This document shows positions 1 to 6,898 of a stretch of 13,861 bases of DNA, one piece after another. Made by a program: the position numbers and the translations under genes. Below the pieces are notes generated by a model. It ran no database searches, had not been told where the DNA came from, and was given only the letters and a program-made list of their open reading frames with translations. Source of the DNA: Bradyrhizobiaceae bacterium (GTDB taxonomy: Bacteria; Pseudomonadota; Alphaproteobacteria; Rhizobiales; Hyphomicrobiaceae); assembly GCA_947475855.1 (NCBI GenBank), contig CANJPN010000112.1:1-13861 (forward strand), in the 5' to 3' direction. Position 1 is the stretch's first letter. Every line of letters begins with the position of its first letter.

Positions 1-1005
1 ATCAGCGAGGCCTATGAGGTCTTGAAGGACCCGCAGAAGCGGGCAGCCTACGACCAATACGGACATGCTGCATTCGAGCAGGGCAGTGGGCGCGGGGGAC
101 CGGGGGGGGGGTTCGGGCCTGATTTTGCGGCTTCGATGTCCGACATCTTCGAGGATCTGTTCGGCGATTTCATGGGGCAGCGCCGCGGCGGCGGCGGGCG
201 TCAACGGCAGGGCCGGGAGCGCGGCGCCGATCTGCGATACAATCTGGAGATCACGCTAACCGAGGCGTTTGCGGGCAAGAGCGCGCAGGTGCGCATACCC
301 ACGACGGTCGGCTGCGAGACATGCAGCGGAACCGGTGCCAAGGCGGGTACGAAGCCTAAGGCGTGCACGACGTGTGGAGGCGCGGGCAAGGTACGCGCCA
401 GCCAGGGCTTCTTCACGATCGAGCGGACATGCCATTCCTGCCATGGCCGCGGTGAAGTGATCGACGATCCCTGTCCGTCCTGCAATGGCTCCGCGCGAGT
501 GACGCGTGAGAAGACGCTGTCGGTCAATATTCCCGCTGGCGTCGAGGACGGTACACGTATCCGCTTGGCGGGTGAGGGCGAATCTGGACTGCGGGGCGGG
601 CCCGCTGGCGATCTCTACATCTTCCTGGGCATCAAGCAGCACACGTTCTTCCAACGCGATGGCGCGGACGTGTTCTGCAAGGTCCCGATTTCGATGGTGA
701 CGGCGGCGCTGGGCGGGAACGTAGACGTGCCGACCCTCGACGGCAATATGACCCGGGTCAAAGTTCCCGAAGGCTCGGAGACAGGCAAGCAGTTCCGCCT
801 GAAGGGGAAGGGAATGCCGGTGCTCCGTTCGGCTGTGACGGGGGACATGTACATTCAAGTCGAGGTCGAGACGCCAAAGAACCTCACACGCAAACAGCGT
901 GAGCTTCTCGAAGAGTTCGAGCGGGAAAGCCGCAAGGAGACGAGCCCCGAGAGCCACGGATTTTTTGGTCGGATGAAGGAGTTCTTCGAGGGAAAAGGCG
1001 GCTGA
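1..1005 (+). CDS. dnaJ: Chaperone protein DnaJ, 5'-truncated by the window edge
   Basis: DnaJ is the cytoplasmic Hsp40 co-chaperone that delivers unfolded clients to DnaK and stimulates its ATPase. The reading frame is open from the first base, so the gene starts upstream; 334 residues are visible of a usual 370-390. Visible in order are the end of the J domain (EAYEVLKDPQKRAAYDQYG; the HPD loop is outside the window), a Gly/Phe-rich linker, and a zinc-binding region with four CxxCxGxG-type repeats (CETCSGTG, CTTCGGAG, CHSCHGRG, CPSCNGSA). The client-binding C-terminal domains follow, ending in the tail GFFGRMKEFFEG typical of alphaproteobacterial DnaJ. The fourth zinc repeat ends in Ala instead of the usual Gly, a small deviation. 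DnaK is presumably upstream but is not seen. The identification is secure. Confidence 0.97.
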   Translation: MSEAYEVLKDPQKRAAYDQYGHAAFEQGSGRGGPGGGFGPDFAASMSDIFEDLFGDFMGQRRGGGGRQRQGRERGADLRYNLEITLTEAFAGKSAQVRIPTTVGCETCSGTGAKAGTKPKACTTCGGAGKVRASQGFFTIERTCHSCHGRGEVIDDPCPSCNGSARVTREKTLSVNIPAGVEDGTRIRLAGEGESGLRGGPAGDLYIFLGIKQHTFFQRDGADVFCKVPISMVTAALGGNVDVPTLDGNMTRVKVPEGSETGKQFRLKGKGMPVLRSAVTGDMYIQVEVETPKNLTRKQRELLEEFERESRKETSPESHGFFGRMKEFFEGKGG

Positions 1006-1020
1006 GGCGGTGACAGGGGC

Positions 1021-1043
1021 GGCGCGGCGATGCGATCCGCGCC
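1021..1043 (+). terminator. Possible weak terminator hairpin after dnaJ
   Basis: A 7-bp perfect GC stem (GGCGCGG pairing with CCGCGCC) with a 9-base loop starts 15 bases after the dnaJ stop codon. No T-run follows it, so it is not a canonical intrinsic terminator. It may be a stabilising 3' hairpin or chance in GC-rich DNA. Confidence 0.3.
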
Positions 1044-1211
1044 ATTCCGCTCTCCCCGTGACGGTACGAGCACTCGTCCCGCATCTGCTGTAATCACCCG
1101 ACAAGTTCTTTGCTAGATATCTAAAAATCGTTGGAATACTGAAATCCGAATTGAATGTCTTGTCTTGTATGCTCTGTGGACGTTGGATCCTGATGGGAGC
1201 TCGGGATAGTC
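1044..1211. other. AT-richer intergenic region between dnaJ and the small ORF
   Basis: Apart from the dnaJ hairpin, this spacer holds a locally AT-rich stretch (about 1105-1175). It includes the perfect 10-bp palindrome TAGATATCTA at 1113-1122 and a -10-like TATGCT at 1169-1174, but no well-spaced -35 box. It is the likely place for a promoter of the small ORF at 1212, but I cannot define one with confidence. Confidence 0.3.
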
Positions 1212-1412
1212 ATGCAACTCGGATCGCCGGCATTTGAGGCCTATAACCGAACACTGCGTCGCATCATGTGGGCGGATTTCGTCGACGAGCAGATGCGGGT
1301 AGCGCGCGAGCAGCAGTACAAGGCGTCGATCGTAGAAGAATCCTATCAGGACCAGCCCGGCCTCGCGACCGCCATGGCGGCGTCGCGAAAAGGTTCGACG
1401 TTCAACCGCTAG
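1212..1412 (+). CDS. Small hypothetical protein, 66 aa
   Basis: I do not recognise a family. The ORF encodes 66 residues with no signal peptide, membrane segment or Cys motif. It is charged and probably helical (WADFVDEQMRVAREQQ), with a Ser/Ala/Gly-rich tail. Third codon positions are mostly G or C, as in the neighbouring genes, which supports real coding. A GGGAG at 1195-1199 lies 12 bases before the ATG, a rather long spacing for a ribosome binding site. Its stop codon TAG (1410-1412) lies inside the first bases of the composite palindromic repeat that begins at 1409. The element may therefore have supplied a new stop and altered the original C-terminus. It could also be non-coding; homologues of similar length without the repeat would settle this. 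Confidence 0.5.
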   Translation: MQLGSPAFEAYNRTLRRIMWADFVDEQMRVAREQQYKASIVEESYQDQPGLATAMAASRKGSTFNR

Positions 1413-1550
1413 AGCATCATCCGACCAGACGGAATCTCTTTCGCGATTCGCTGGTCGGATAAAGATGCTCTAGATACTATAGATTAGAGCAGTTTCATCC
1501 GATCATTCTATCGCCCTGGCGATCGCGTATGATCGTATACTGCGCTAGTC
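1409..1550 (+). repeat. Composite two-hairpin intergenic repeat, copy 1
   Basis: Two adjacent imperfect palindromes. Hairpin A (1409-1473) opens with CTAGAGCATC and closes with GATGCTCTAG; its arms contain CCGACCAG and CTGGTCGG around an 8-base loop. Hairpin B (1482-1550) has imperfect outer arms (GATTAGAGCAGT pairing with ACTGCGCTAGTC) and an inner hairpin ATCGCC-CT-GGCGAT. The same roughly 140-bp unit recurs in inverted orientation at 13110-13248 with about 85% identity by eye. In this copy the element contains the stop codon of the upstream small ORF and lies upstream of pgi. It resembles the short palindromic dispersed elements known from Rhizobiales genomes; I cannot assign it to a named family. 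Confidence 0.88.
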
Positions 1551-1636
1551 CAGATATGGCTGGCGCGTGTGGTCCTGATTGGTGATGATATTCGCAACCG
1601 CGCGGCAGTTGCCCAGTGTGTGCGACGTAATCGCTA

Positions 1637-1642
1637 GTGAGG
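1637..1642 (+). promoter_or_regulatory. Ribosome binding site favouring a TTG start for pgi
   Basis: GTGAGG lies five bases before a TTG at 1648-1650. The in-frame alternatives upstream (TTG 1579, ATG 1585) have no comparable Shine-Dalgarno sequence, and they would give 570-572 residues instead of the usual length near 550. Confidence 0.5.
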
Positions 1643-1647
1643 TCGTC

Positions 1648-3297
1648 TTGTCAGCCCCAATCGATAGCTCCGCGGTCGCCGCCGCATGGCGTGCGCTTGA
1701 AGACAATCGGCGTGACATCGTGTCGACGCCTCTGCGCGAAATGTTTGCGCAAGATAGCTCTCGTTTCCAGGACTTGTCCTTCCCGCTCGACGATATGCTC
1801 GTCGATCTGTCCAAATGCCAGCTTACCAGGCAAACACTCTCGCTTCTTGCAGCACTTGCGCGAGCAGCAGGTGTCGAGGCTTGGCGCGACCGGATGTTCG
1901 CCGGCGAGGCGATCAATCAAACGGAGCGACGGCCGGTGCTGCACGTCGCGCTACGCGCAGGGGCGGCGACCCGGACAATTCTCGGTGACACCGTCGGAGC
2001 AGAGGTCGAGGCGGTCGCCGCGCGCCTTGCAGCTTTTGCCACGGGCGTCCGCAGCGGTTCGGTGTCCAGCTCTGACGGCAAGGCCTTCAGCGATGTCGTG
2101 AACATCGGTATCGGCGGATCGGATCTTGGTCCGGCCATGACTGCCGCGGCGCTGCGGCCCTATGCGACGGGGCCGCGGGTTCACTTCGTGTCGAACGTCG
2201 ATGGTGCGCATCTGGCAGATACACTGGCGGGGCTCGATCCCGCACGGACGCTGGTCCTGATTGCGTCGAAAACCTTCACGACCATCGAGACGATGACGAA
2301 CGCGGGGACGGCGCGGGAATGGATCGTTTCGGCGCTGGGTGAGGCAGCCGTTGGCAAACACTTCGCAGCTCTGTCGGCCGCGGTTCCTAAAGCCGTGTCG
2401 TTCGGCATCCAGAAGGATCGGGTGTTCGGTTTCTGGGACTGGGTGGGAGGCCGCTACTCCGTCTGGTCGGCGATCGGCTTGCCGGTCATGATCTCGATCG
2501 GGCCGGAATTGTTTGCGCGGTTCGCGGATGGCGCGCGTGCCGTCGATCGCCATTTCTGCGAAGCGCCGATCGAGCGCAATCTGCCGATGTTGTTGGGCTT
2601 GCTCAACGTGTGGCAGCGCTCGGTGTGCGGGTATGCGACGCGCGCCGTGCTGCCGTACGACCAGCGGCTGGCGAAATTCCCCGCGTTCCTGCAGCAGCTC
2701 GAGATGGAGAGCAACGGCAAGCGCGTGACGATGACCGGCGCGGACGTCATGCACTTGACCGGCGGCGTCGTGTGGGGCGCGGCGGGTACGGACGCCCAGC
2801 ATTCGTTCTTCCAATTGCTGCACCAGGGAACGGAGATCGTACCGTGCGAATTCCTCATTGCAGCCGAGGGGCACGAGCCGCAGCTCGCGCATCATCACCA
2901 TCTGTTGGTCGCGAATTGCCTGGCGCAATCGGAAGCATTGGCACTGGGACGATCGACGGATGAAGTCAAAGCGTTGATGATCCGGCAGGAGAAGTCGGAG
3001 GCAGAGGCGCAGCGGCTGGCGCCGCACCGGACGTTCCCCGGTAACAGGCCGTCGGTTACGATCGCCTATCGGAAACTCGATCCCTTCACGCTGGGCCGAT
3101 TGATCGCACTGCACGAGCACCGTGTGTTCGTCGAAGCTGCCGTCCATGGGATCAATGCATTCGATCAGTGGGGCGTGGAGCTCGGCAAGGAAGTCGCCAA
3201 CGAGTTGCTTGCTCTGGCCGAGGGCGGGAAGCCGGAGGCTGGGCGCAATGCCTCGACCGCGGGGCTCGCCGCGCACCTGGGCTCGCTCAAAGCTTAG
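1648..3297 (+). CDS. pgi: Glucose-6-phosphate isomerase
   Basis: Cytoplasmic enzyme interconverting glucose 6-phosphate and fructose 6-phosphate in glycolysis and gluconeogenesis. Both family signatures are present: VGGRYSVWSAIG, and FDQWGVELGKEVANELL near the C-terminus. With a TTG start at 1648 the protein has 549 residues. The expected catalytic residues then fall at Glu354 (in MESNGK), His385 (in QHSFFQ) and Lys514 (in GVELGK), within four positions of rabbit Glu357, His388 and Lys518. The frame stays open upstream to ATG 1585 and TTG 1579, but those starts lack a ribosome binding site and would add a non-conserved N-terminal extension. The stop codon TAG (3295-3297) overlaps the stop of the convergent LLM oxidoreductase gene. 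The function is secure; the exact start is less so. Confidence 0.96.
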   Translation: MSAPIDSSAVAAAWRALEDNRRDIVSTPLREMFAQDSSRFQDLSFPLDDMLVDLSKCQLTRQTLSLLAALARAAGVEAWRDRMFAGEAINQTERRPVLHVALRAGAATRTILGDTVGAEVEAVAARLAAFATGVRSGSVSSSDGKAFSDVVNIGIGGSDLGPAMTAAALRPYATGPRVHFVSNVDGAHLADTLAGLDPARTLVLIASKTFTTIETMTNAGTAREWIVSALGEAAVGKHFAALSAAVPKAVSFGIQKDRVFGFWDWVGGRYSVWSAIGLPVMISIGPELFARFADGARAVDRHFCEAPIERNLPMLLGLLNVWQRSVCGYATRAVLPYDQRLAKFPAFLQQLEMESNGKRVTMTGADVMHLTGGVVWGAAGTDAQHSFFQLLHQGTEIVPCEFLIAAEGHEPQLAHHHHLLVANCLAQSEALALGRSTDEVKALMIRQEKSEAEAQRLAPHRTFPGNRPSVTIAYRKLDPFTLGRLIALHEHRVFVEAAVHGINAFDQWGVELGKEVANELLALAEGGKPEAGRNASTAGLAAHLGSLKA

Positions 3298-4295
3298 GTG
3301 AAAGCAGGCAGTAGCTCGGCGGAAAACCGGCGCAACGTCGGCATGAGCTGAGCGCCGCCGTTGATCAGGATGTAGTGCACGCCGACGCTGCGCAGCGCCG
3401 CCAACTCGTCGGCGATGCGATCCGGCCCGCCATAGAGCGAGCTGCCTTCGGTCCCGCCCGGCGCGTCCGCGTATGCCGTGATGTGCGAACGGTTGGAGCC
3501 ATCGGGCCGTTGAGAGAGGGCGAGCATGCGCGCATGCTGCGCCGCTTGGCGTTCGAGGGCAGCGGTTGCGTCCTGCTTGTCCTTGGCCACGTATACGTTG
3601 CGAGCGACTGCGACATGCATGGGATCGAACACCCGGCCCCTCGCTGCGACCTCCGCTCGGAACAGGGCGACGCGCTGCCCGATCGTGGCGGTATCGGCGA
3701 ATTGGTCGAGAAGGAGGTTGCAGCCGAGTTCTGCGACCTTTCGAATGGATTGGGGTTTGCCCGCCGCGATCCACAGCGGAGGATGGGGGCGCTGAGCTGG
3801 CGGCGGCTCGACGATGATATCCTTGAACCGCCAGAAGCGGCCGGTGTGAGAGAAGCGCTGATCTGCGGTCCATGATTTGACCATCAGACCGACGGCTTCC
3901 TCGAAGCGGCCATCGGCTTCGGCTGGCTCCATGCAGAAACCGTCGAATTCGTTGTGCCGATAGCCACGGCCGATGCCGAGGTCCAGGCGTCCGCCGGACA
4001 TGAGGTCGAGAGTTGCGGCCTGCTCGGCAAGCAGTATGGGATTGTGCCAGGGCACAACGATGACTGCGGTCCCTATGCGAAGCGTCGTGGTGCGCGCAGC
4101 GACCCAAGTCTGCAGATCGAGCGAGGCGGACACTTGCCCCATGCCGGTGAAGTGGTGCTCGACGAGAAAGCTCGAGTGAATGCCCAGCGCCTCGGCTTCG
4201 ACGTTGGCCTCGACATACTCGTGGAACCCTCGCGCGGCTTCGGCCCGGGAGACGTCTCGCCTCGCTTGGGCGCTGCCGAAGATGCCGAAGCGCAT
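3294..4295 (-). CDS. LLM-class (luciferase-like) flavin-dependent oxidoreductase
   Basis: A 333-residue protein of the bacterial luciferase-like monooxygenase superfamily: a TIM barrel using reduced FMN or F420, with flavin usually supplied by a separate reductase. Diagnostic stretches are FLVEHHFTG (about 43-51), PWHNPILLAEQAATLDLMSG (about 82-101), GGRLDLGIGRGYRHNEFDGF (about 101-120) and PPPAQRPHPPLWIA. The ATG is preceded by a good ribosome binding site (AGGGGA about five bases upstream). It is the last gene of the minus-strand set, 36 bases after the amidohydrolase. Its TAA stop overlaps the pgi TAG stop on the opposite strand by three bases. Family members include alkane, alkanesulfonate and heterocycle monooxygenases as well as F420 enzymes. 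In this context a flavin monooxygenase step in catabolism is plausible, but the substrate is unknown. No flavin reductase is visible nearby. Confidence 0.93.
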   Translation of the reverse strand: MRFGIFGSAQARRDVSRAEAARGFHEYVEANVEAEALGIHSSFLVEHHFTGMGQVSASLDLQTWVAARTTTLRIGTAVIVVPWHNPILLAEQAATLDLMSGGRLDLGIGRGYRHNEFDGFCMEPAEADGRFEEAVGLMVKSWTADQRFSHTGRFWRFKDIIVEPPPAQRPHPPLWIAAGKPQSIRKVAELGCNLLLDQFADTATIGQRVALFRAEVAARGRVFDPMHVAVARNVYVAKDKQDATAALERQAAQHARMLALSQRPDGSNRSHITAYADAPGGTEGSSLYGGPDRIADELAALRSVGVHYILINGGAQLMPTLRRFSAELLPAFT

Positions 4296-4331
4296 GGCGT
4301 CCCCTGGGTTCGCTGGTGAACTGGCTTGCGC

Positions 4332-5336
4332 CTATCCGAGCCGGAAGAAACTGCGCACGTTGCCTTCGAAGATAGCTGCTTTATCGGCCGGCGCGATAGG
4401 TAGCGCCTCGACGGCGGCGATGGTTCGCTTGACCAGGTGGATGCCGCCGTCCGGATCGAATGGCGCATCTGTTGCAAAGATGGTCCGGTCGCGACCGAAG
4501 AACGAATAGCCGCAAGTCATGGCAGGGACGGAGCCATTGGTGGCGGTGTCGCCGTACAGAAGCTTGAAATACTTGAGCGGCGGACGCTTCAGGCCGCAGC
4601 GTTCGGCAAGCGGATTGCGCTCCATCGTGCCGAAGAAGATCTGCTCGAAGCCCAACGTGATCTTCTCGGCGAAGAACGGGATCATGCCGCCGTAATGGTG
4701 GGTGAGGATGCGCAGATCGGGCAACTTGTCGAACAGACCGGCGTAGGCGAGGCGTGCCATGCAAGCGCTGGTCTCGTAAGGCCACCCGAATGTGAACCAC
4801 ACCTCTGCTTCGGATTTGGTTTCCGACACGTAGTCGGCGTGGTTGCCCATGCGGATGGGGTGGACGAGAATCGGACGGTCGAGTTCGGCCATGGTGGCGA
4901 ACAACTCGTAATAGCGCGCATCGCTGACCGGCACGCCATTGACGTTGGTAAAAATCTGGATGCCGCATGCACCGAGTTCACGCACGGCGCGTCGCGCTTC
5001 TGTAACGGCGGCTGCCGGATTGTTCATCGGCAGGCCCGCAACGAACCCCGGGAAACGGTCGGGACGTGCCTTCACGGTGGCTGCGAGTTGATCGTTCGCG
5101 AACCGTGCGAGGCGTGGGCTGTCATCAGGGCCGGCTATCGCTTCTATCGGCGGGTTCGCCAGGCAAAGGATCTGCGCATAGTCAGGCACCTGATCGAGCA
5201 ACCGCAACCGCGCGTCGATGTCGTACAGCTCGGGTCGGCGCTTGAACAAAGTCGCGGCGGGATGCTGGGGTTGCAGGCGGCAGAACTCCTCGAAATAGGG
5301 AGCCGGCGAGAAGTGATTGAATGCGTCGAGCTTCAT
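4332..5336 (-). CDS. Amidohydrolase-family protein, ACMSD-like decarboxylase/hydrolase
   Basis: A 334-residue TIM-barrel metal-dependent hydrolase of the Amidohydro_2 type (PF04909), related to aminocarboxymuconate-semialdehyde decarboxylase. Members decarboxylate or hydrolyse aromatic and ring-cleavage products. Visible metal-site residues are the N-terminal LDAFNHF, giving His8; His159 in LVHP; His213/His214 in THHYGG; and Asp290 in ATDAPFD. The usual first ligand of the N-terminal HxH is Phe6 here, so the site is FxH. The ATG lies nine bases after the upstream dienelactone-hydrolase stop, with GAGG inside the end of that gene, so the two are probably cotranslated in one operon. The family call is firm. 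Whether it is a decarboxylase or a hydrolase, and on what substrate, is inference. Confidence 0.92.
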   Translation of the reverse strand: MKLDAFNHFSPAPYFEEFCRLQPQHPAATLFKRRPELYDIDARLRLLDQVPDYAQILCLANPPIEAIAGPDDSPRLARFANDQLAATVKARPDRFPGFVAGLPMNNPAAAVTEARRAVRELGACGIQIFTNVNGVPVSDARYYELFATMAELDRPILVHPIRMGNHADYVSETKSEAEVWFTFGWPYETSACMARLAYAGLFDKLPDLRILTHHYGGMIPFFAEKITLGFEQIFFGTMERNPLAERCGLKRPPLKYFKLLYGDTATNGSVPAMTCGYSFFGRDRTIFATDAPFDPDGGIHLVKRTIAAVEALPIAPADKAAIFEGNVRSFFRLG

Positions 5337-5345
5337 GGGCTGTGC

Positions 5346-6047
5346 CTACCTCAGGTACTTTCCGAAGAAATCGACGGACAGGCCCAGTGCCTTGTCTGCT
5401 TCCGGCTTGGAATAGGGAATGCCGCCGAGGCGAGCGAACGCGTGCGGGGCGCCGGGATACTTCTCGATGGTGACGAGCGGATTGGGCGAGAGGCGGCGCT
5501 CGACGAGATCGTTTACTTCCGGCTGCACCCATTTGTCGTTCATGGCCATGTGCAGCATGAACGGTTTGTGCAGCTTCGGCGCTTCCTTGATGTTGTGCTC
5601 GATGTACGTGCCGTAATAGGCGACGGCGCAGTCGATGCCGGTGGGGCGGCAGCACATGAGGTAGCAGAGCTTGCCGCCGAGGCAGTAGCCGACCGCACCG
5701 ACCTTGCCATTGACGGCGGGGTGCTTGCGCAGGAACGCCATCGTGTCGGTCATGTCCTGCACGCCGAGGTCGTAGTCGAAATCATAATAGAGATCGAACG
5801 CCTTGGGGATGTGCGCGGGGTTCTTGTCGGAGAGCTCGACGCCCGGCTCCTGCCGCCAGAACAGGTCCGGTACAAGGCAGACGTAGCCGGCTTCCGCGAA
5901 CTCGTGCGCGTGATGGCGCATCGTATCATTGACACCCCAGATCTCCATGATCGCGATGATAGCGCCCACGGGCGTCTTGTCGGGATAGGCGACGTAGGCG
6001 CCCATGTTGCCGTCACGAAGCGGCACGGTGATGGTCTCGGTTTTCAT
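5346..6047 (-). CDS. Dienelactone hydrolase family protein
   Basis: An alpha/beta hydrolase of the dienelactone hydrolase family (PF01738), whose type member opens dienelactones to maleylacetate in chlorocatechol breakdown. From the ATG at 6047 it has 233 residues. The triad then falls at Cys122 (in GYCLGG), Asp171 (in MNDKWV) and His202 (in GAPHAF), almost exactly where it lies in Pseudomonas ClcD (Cys123, Asp171, His202). Glu36 in MEIWGVN corresponds to the glutamate that activates the cysteine. An ATG three codons upstream (6056) is possible, but AAGGA sits eight bases before 6047 and directly abuts the earlier one, so I prefer 6047. It is probably cytoplasmic. It lies between the CMD-like gene (82-base gap) and the amidohydrolase (9-base gap). 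A lactone hydrolase role fits the context; the substrate is unknown. Confidence 0.93.
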   Translation of the reverse strand: MKTETITVPLRDGNMGAYVAYPDKTPVGAIIAIMEIWGVNDTMRHHAHEFAEAGYVCLVPDLFWRQEPGVELSDKNPAHIPKAFDLYYDFDYDLGVQDMTDTMAFLRKHPAVNGKVGAVGYCLGGKLCYLMCCRPTGIDCAVAYYGTYIEHNIKEAPKLHKPFMLHMAMNDKWVQPEVNDLVERRLSPNPLVTIEKYPGAPHAFARLGGIPYSKPEADKALGLSVDFFGKYLR

Positions 6048-6129
6048 GGCAGGCATCCTTGGCGGTGGGGCGGCGGTGAACCTAATCGTGCGAACGCCAA
6101 TGTCAAAGGGCGTCGGCCCAGGGGCAGCA

Positions 6130-6687
6130 CTAATTGGAGGGCACGCCGAACGGTACGGATTTCGGGTCCACCAACGGACGTTCGGCGGCGTTGAGGATCG
6201 TCGCGAGCATGGCGTAGTAGCCGCAGATGCCGCCGAGTTCCATGACGCCGGCGCGGCCCCAGCGGGCGACGGATGTATCGAACATGGCGTCGGAGATCTT
6301 GTGTTCGACGAGCAGCGTCGCGCAGTGGTCGTAGACGATCGCTTCGTCCGGGGACATCGACAGGGGGCGGCAGCGCTCGGCGATGGCGGCGATGTGATCG
6401 CGTGACACCCCGGCCTTGAGCGCCAGCTTGGTGTGTGACTCCCAGATGTTCGGGCAGTCGTGATGGCGAGCAGTGATCAACACTGCAAATTCGAGCAGAT
6501 TATTCGGGATGCTGGTGCCGAAACGGATAGCCTCTCCGAGTTCCTGGATCTTGCCCGCGAGCTTCGGCGCATGCAGCAGCGGCACGAATGGCCCGCGCAG
6601 CTCGCCACGTGGCCCATCCATGATGGCCTTCGCGACATCTGCCTGTTCTTCCGTCCATTGCTCGCGTGGGATCGGTGGGTATCGCAT
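6130..6687 (-). CDS. Carboxymuconolactone decarboxylase family protein
   Basis: A 185-residue all-helical protein of the carboxymuconolactone decarboxylase/AhpD superfamily (PF02627). The core motif is visible as LLEFAVLITARHHDCPNIWE (64-83) followed by SHTKLALKAGV, with Glu66, Glu83 and His85 in family-typical positions. A second helical half contains a GRAGVMELGGICGYYAML segment. It lacks the CxxC of AhpD peroxidoreductases, having one Cys in the core, so it is more like the decarboxylase or unassigned branch. The ATG at 6687 is preceded by GAGAGG about nine bases upstream. The frame is open further upstream, but through the GC-rich repeat and antisense to the SDR gene, so I exclude that extension. 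It follows the SDR by 211 bases and precedes the dienelactone hydrolase. The exact reaction is unknown. Confidence 0.9.
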   Translation of the reverse strand: MRYPPIPREQWTEEQADVAKAIMDGPRGELRGPFVPLLHAPKLAGKIQELGEAIRFGTSIPNNLLEFAVLITARHHDCPNIWESHTKLALKAGVSRDHIAAIAERCRPLSMSPDEAIVYDHCATLLVEHKISDAMFDTSVARWGRAGVMELGGICGYYAMLATILNAAERPLVDPKSVPFGVPSN

Positions 6688-6706
6688 CGTGCATGACCTC
6701 TCATTT

Positions 6707-6864
6707 TTCCTCCCTTGTGGGGGAGGTGGCGCGTAGCGCCGGTGGGGGGGGCGTGACCGCAGCGAACGAAGGGGAGAGTTCGCCGCGCCGATTTGTAACC
6801 ACTCCCACTCGCATCCCCCCTCCTCCCCTCCGGGGCACCTCCCCCAGGAGGGGGGAGGAGAGGT
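6707..6864. repeat. GC-rich inverted-repeat intergenic element
   Basis: Both ends carry the same motif in opposite orientation. The left end has CCTCCCTTGTGGGGGAGGTG; the reverse complement of the right end reads CCTCCTGGGGGAGGTGCCCC. Each end can fold by itself (CCTCC/GGAGG stems), and the left arm contains a further hairpin GGCGC-GTA-GCGCC at about 6729-6741. The roughly 60-bp centre is unrelated sequence. Elements of this appearance are, from memory, widespread between genes in several alphaproteobacteria. The element lies between the SDR and CMD-like genes and could act as an mRNA processing or attenuation structure. No transposase is associated with it. Confidence 0.72.
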
Positions 6865-6898
6865 TAGGTGTGTACTGAAGTGTGTGGGGGGACCAAGC

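Noticed and set aside
1021..1043. Strong intrinsic terminator after dnaJ
   Set aside because: The hairpin is GC-rich but has no following T-run, so it is reported only as a weak candidate.
1420..1462. A peptide shared with an ORF near 13200-13250 (PTRR, then FRDSLVG), suggesting paralogous proteins
   Set aside because: The shared peptide is a translation of hairpin A of the composite repeat in both places. It confirms the nucleotide repeat but is not a protein family.
1951..4107. Very long minus-strand open frame (718 codons) across pgi and part of the LLM gene
   Set aside because: It is antisense to pgi for most of its length and is Arg/His-rich, low-complexity translation typical of a shadow frame in GC-rich DNA. 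pgi is firmly identified on the other strand.
4437..6194. Plus-strand open frame of 585 codons across the amidohydrolase and dienelactone hydrolase
   Set aside because: It is antisense to two clearly identified genes, shows no domain, and has no ribosome binding site. It is a GC-driven shadow.
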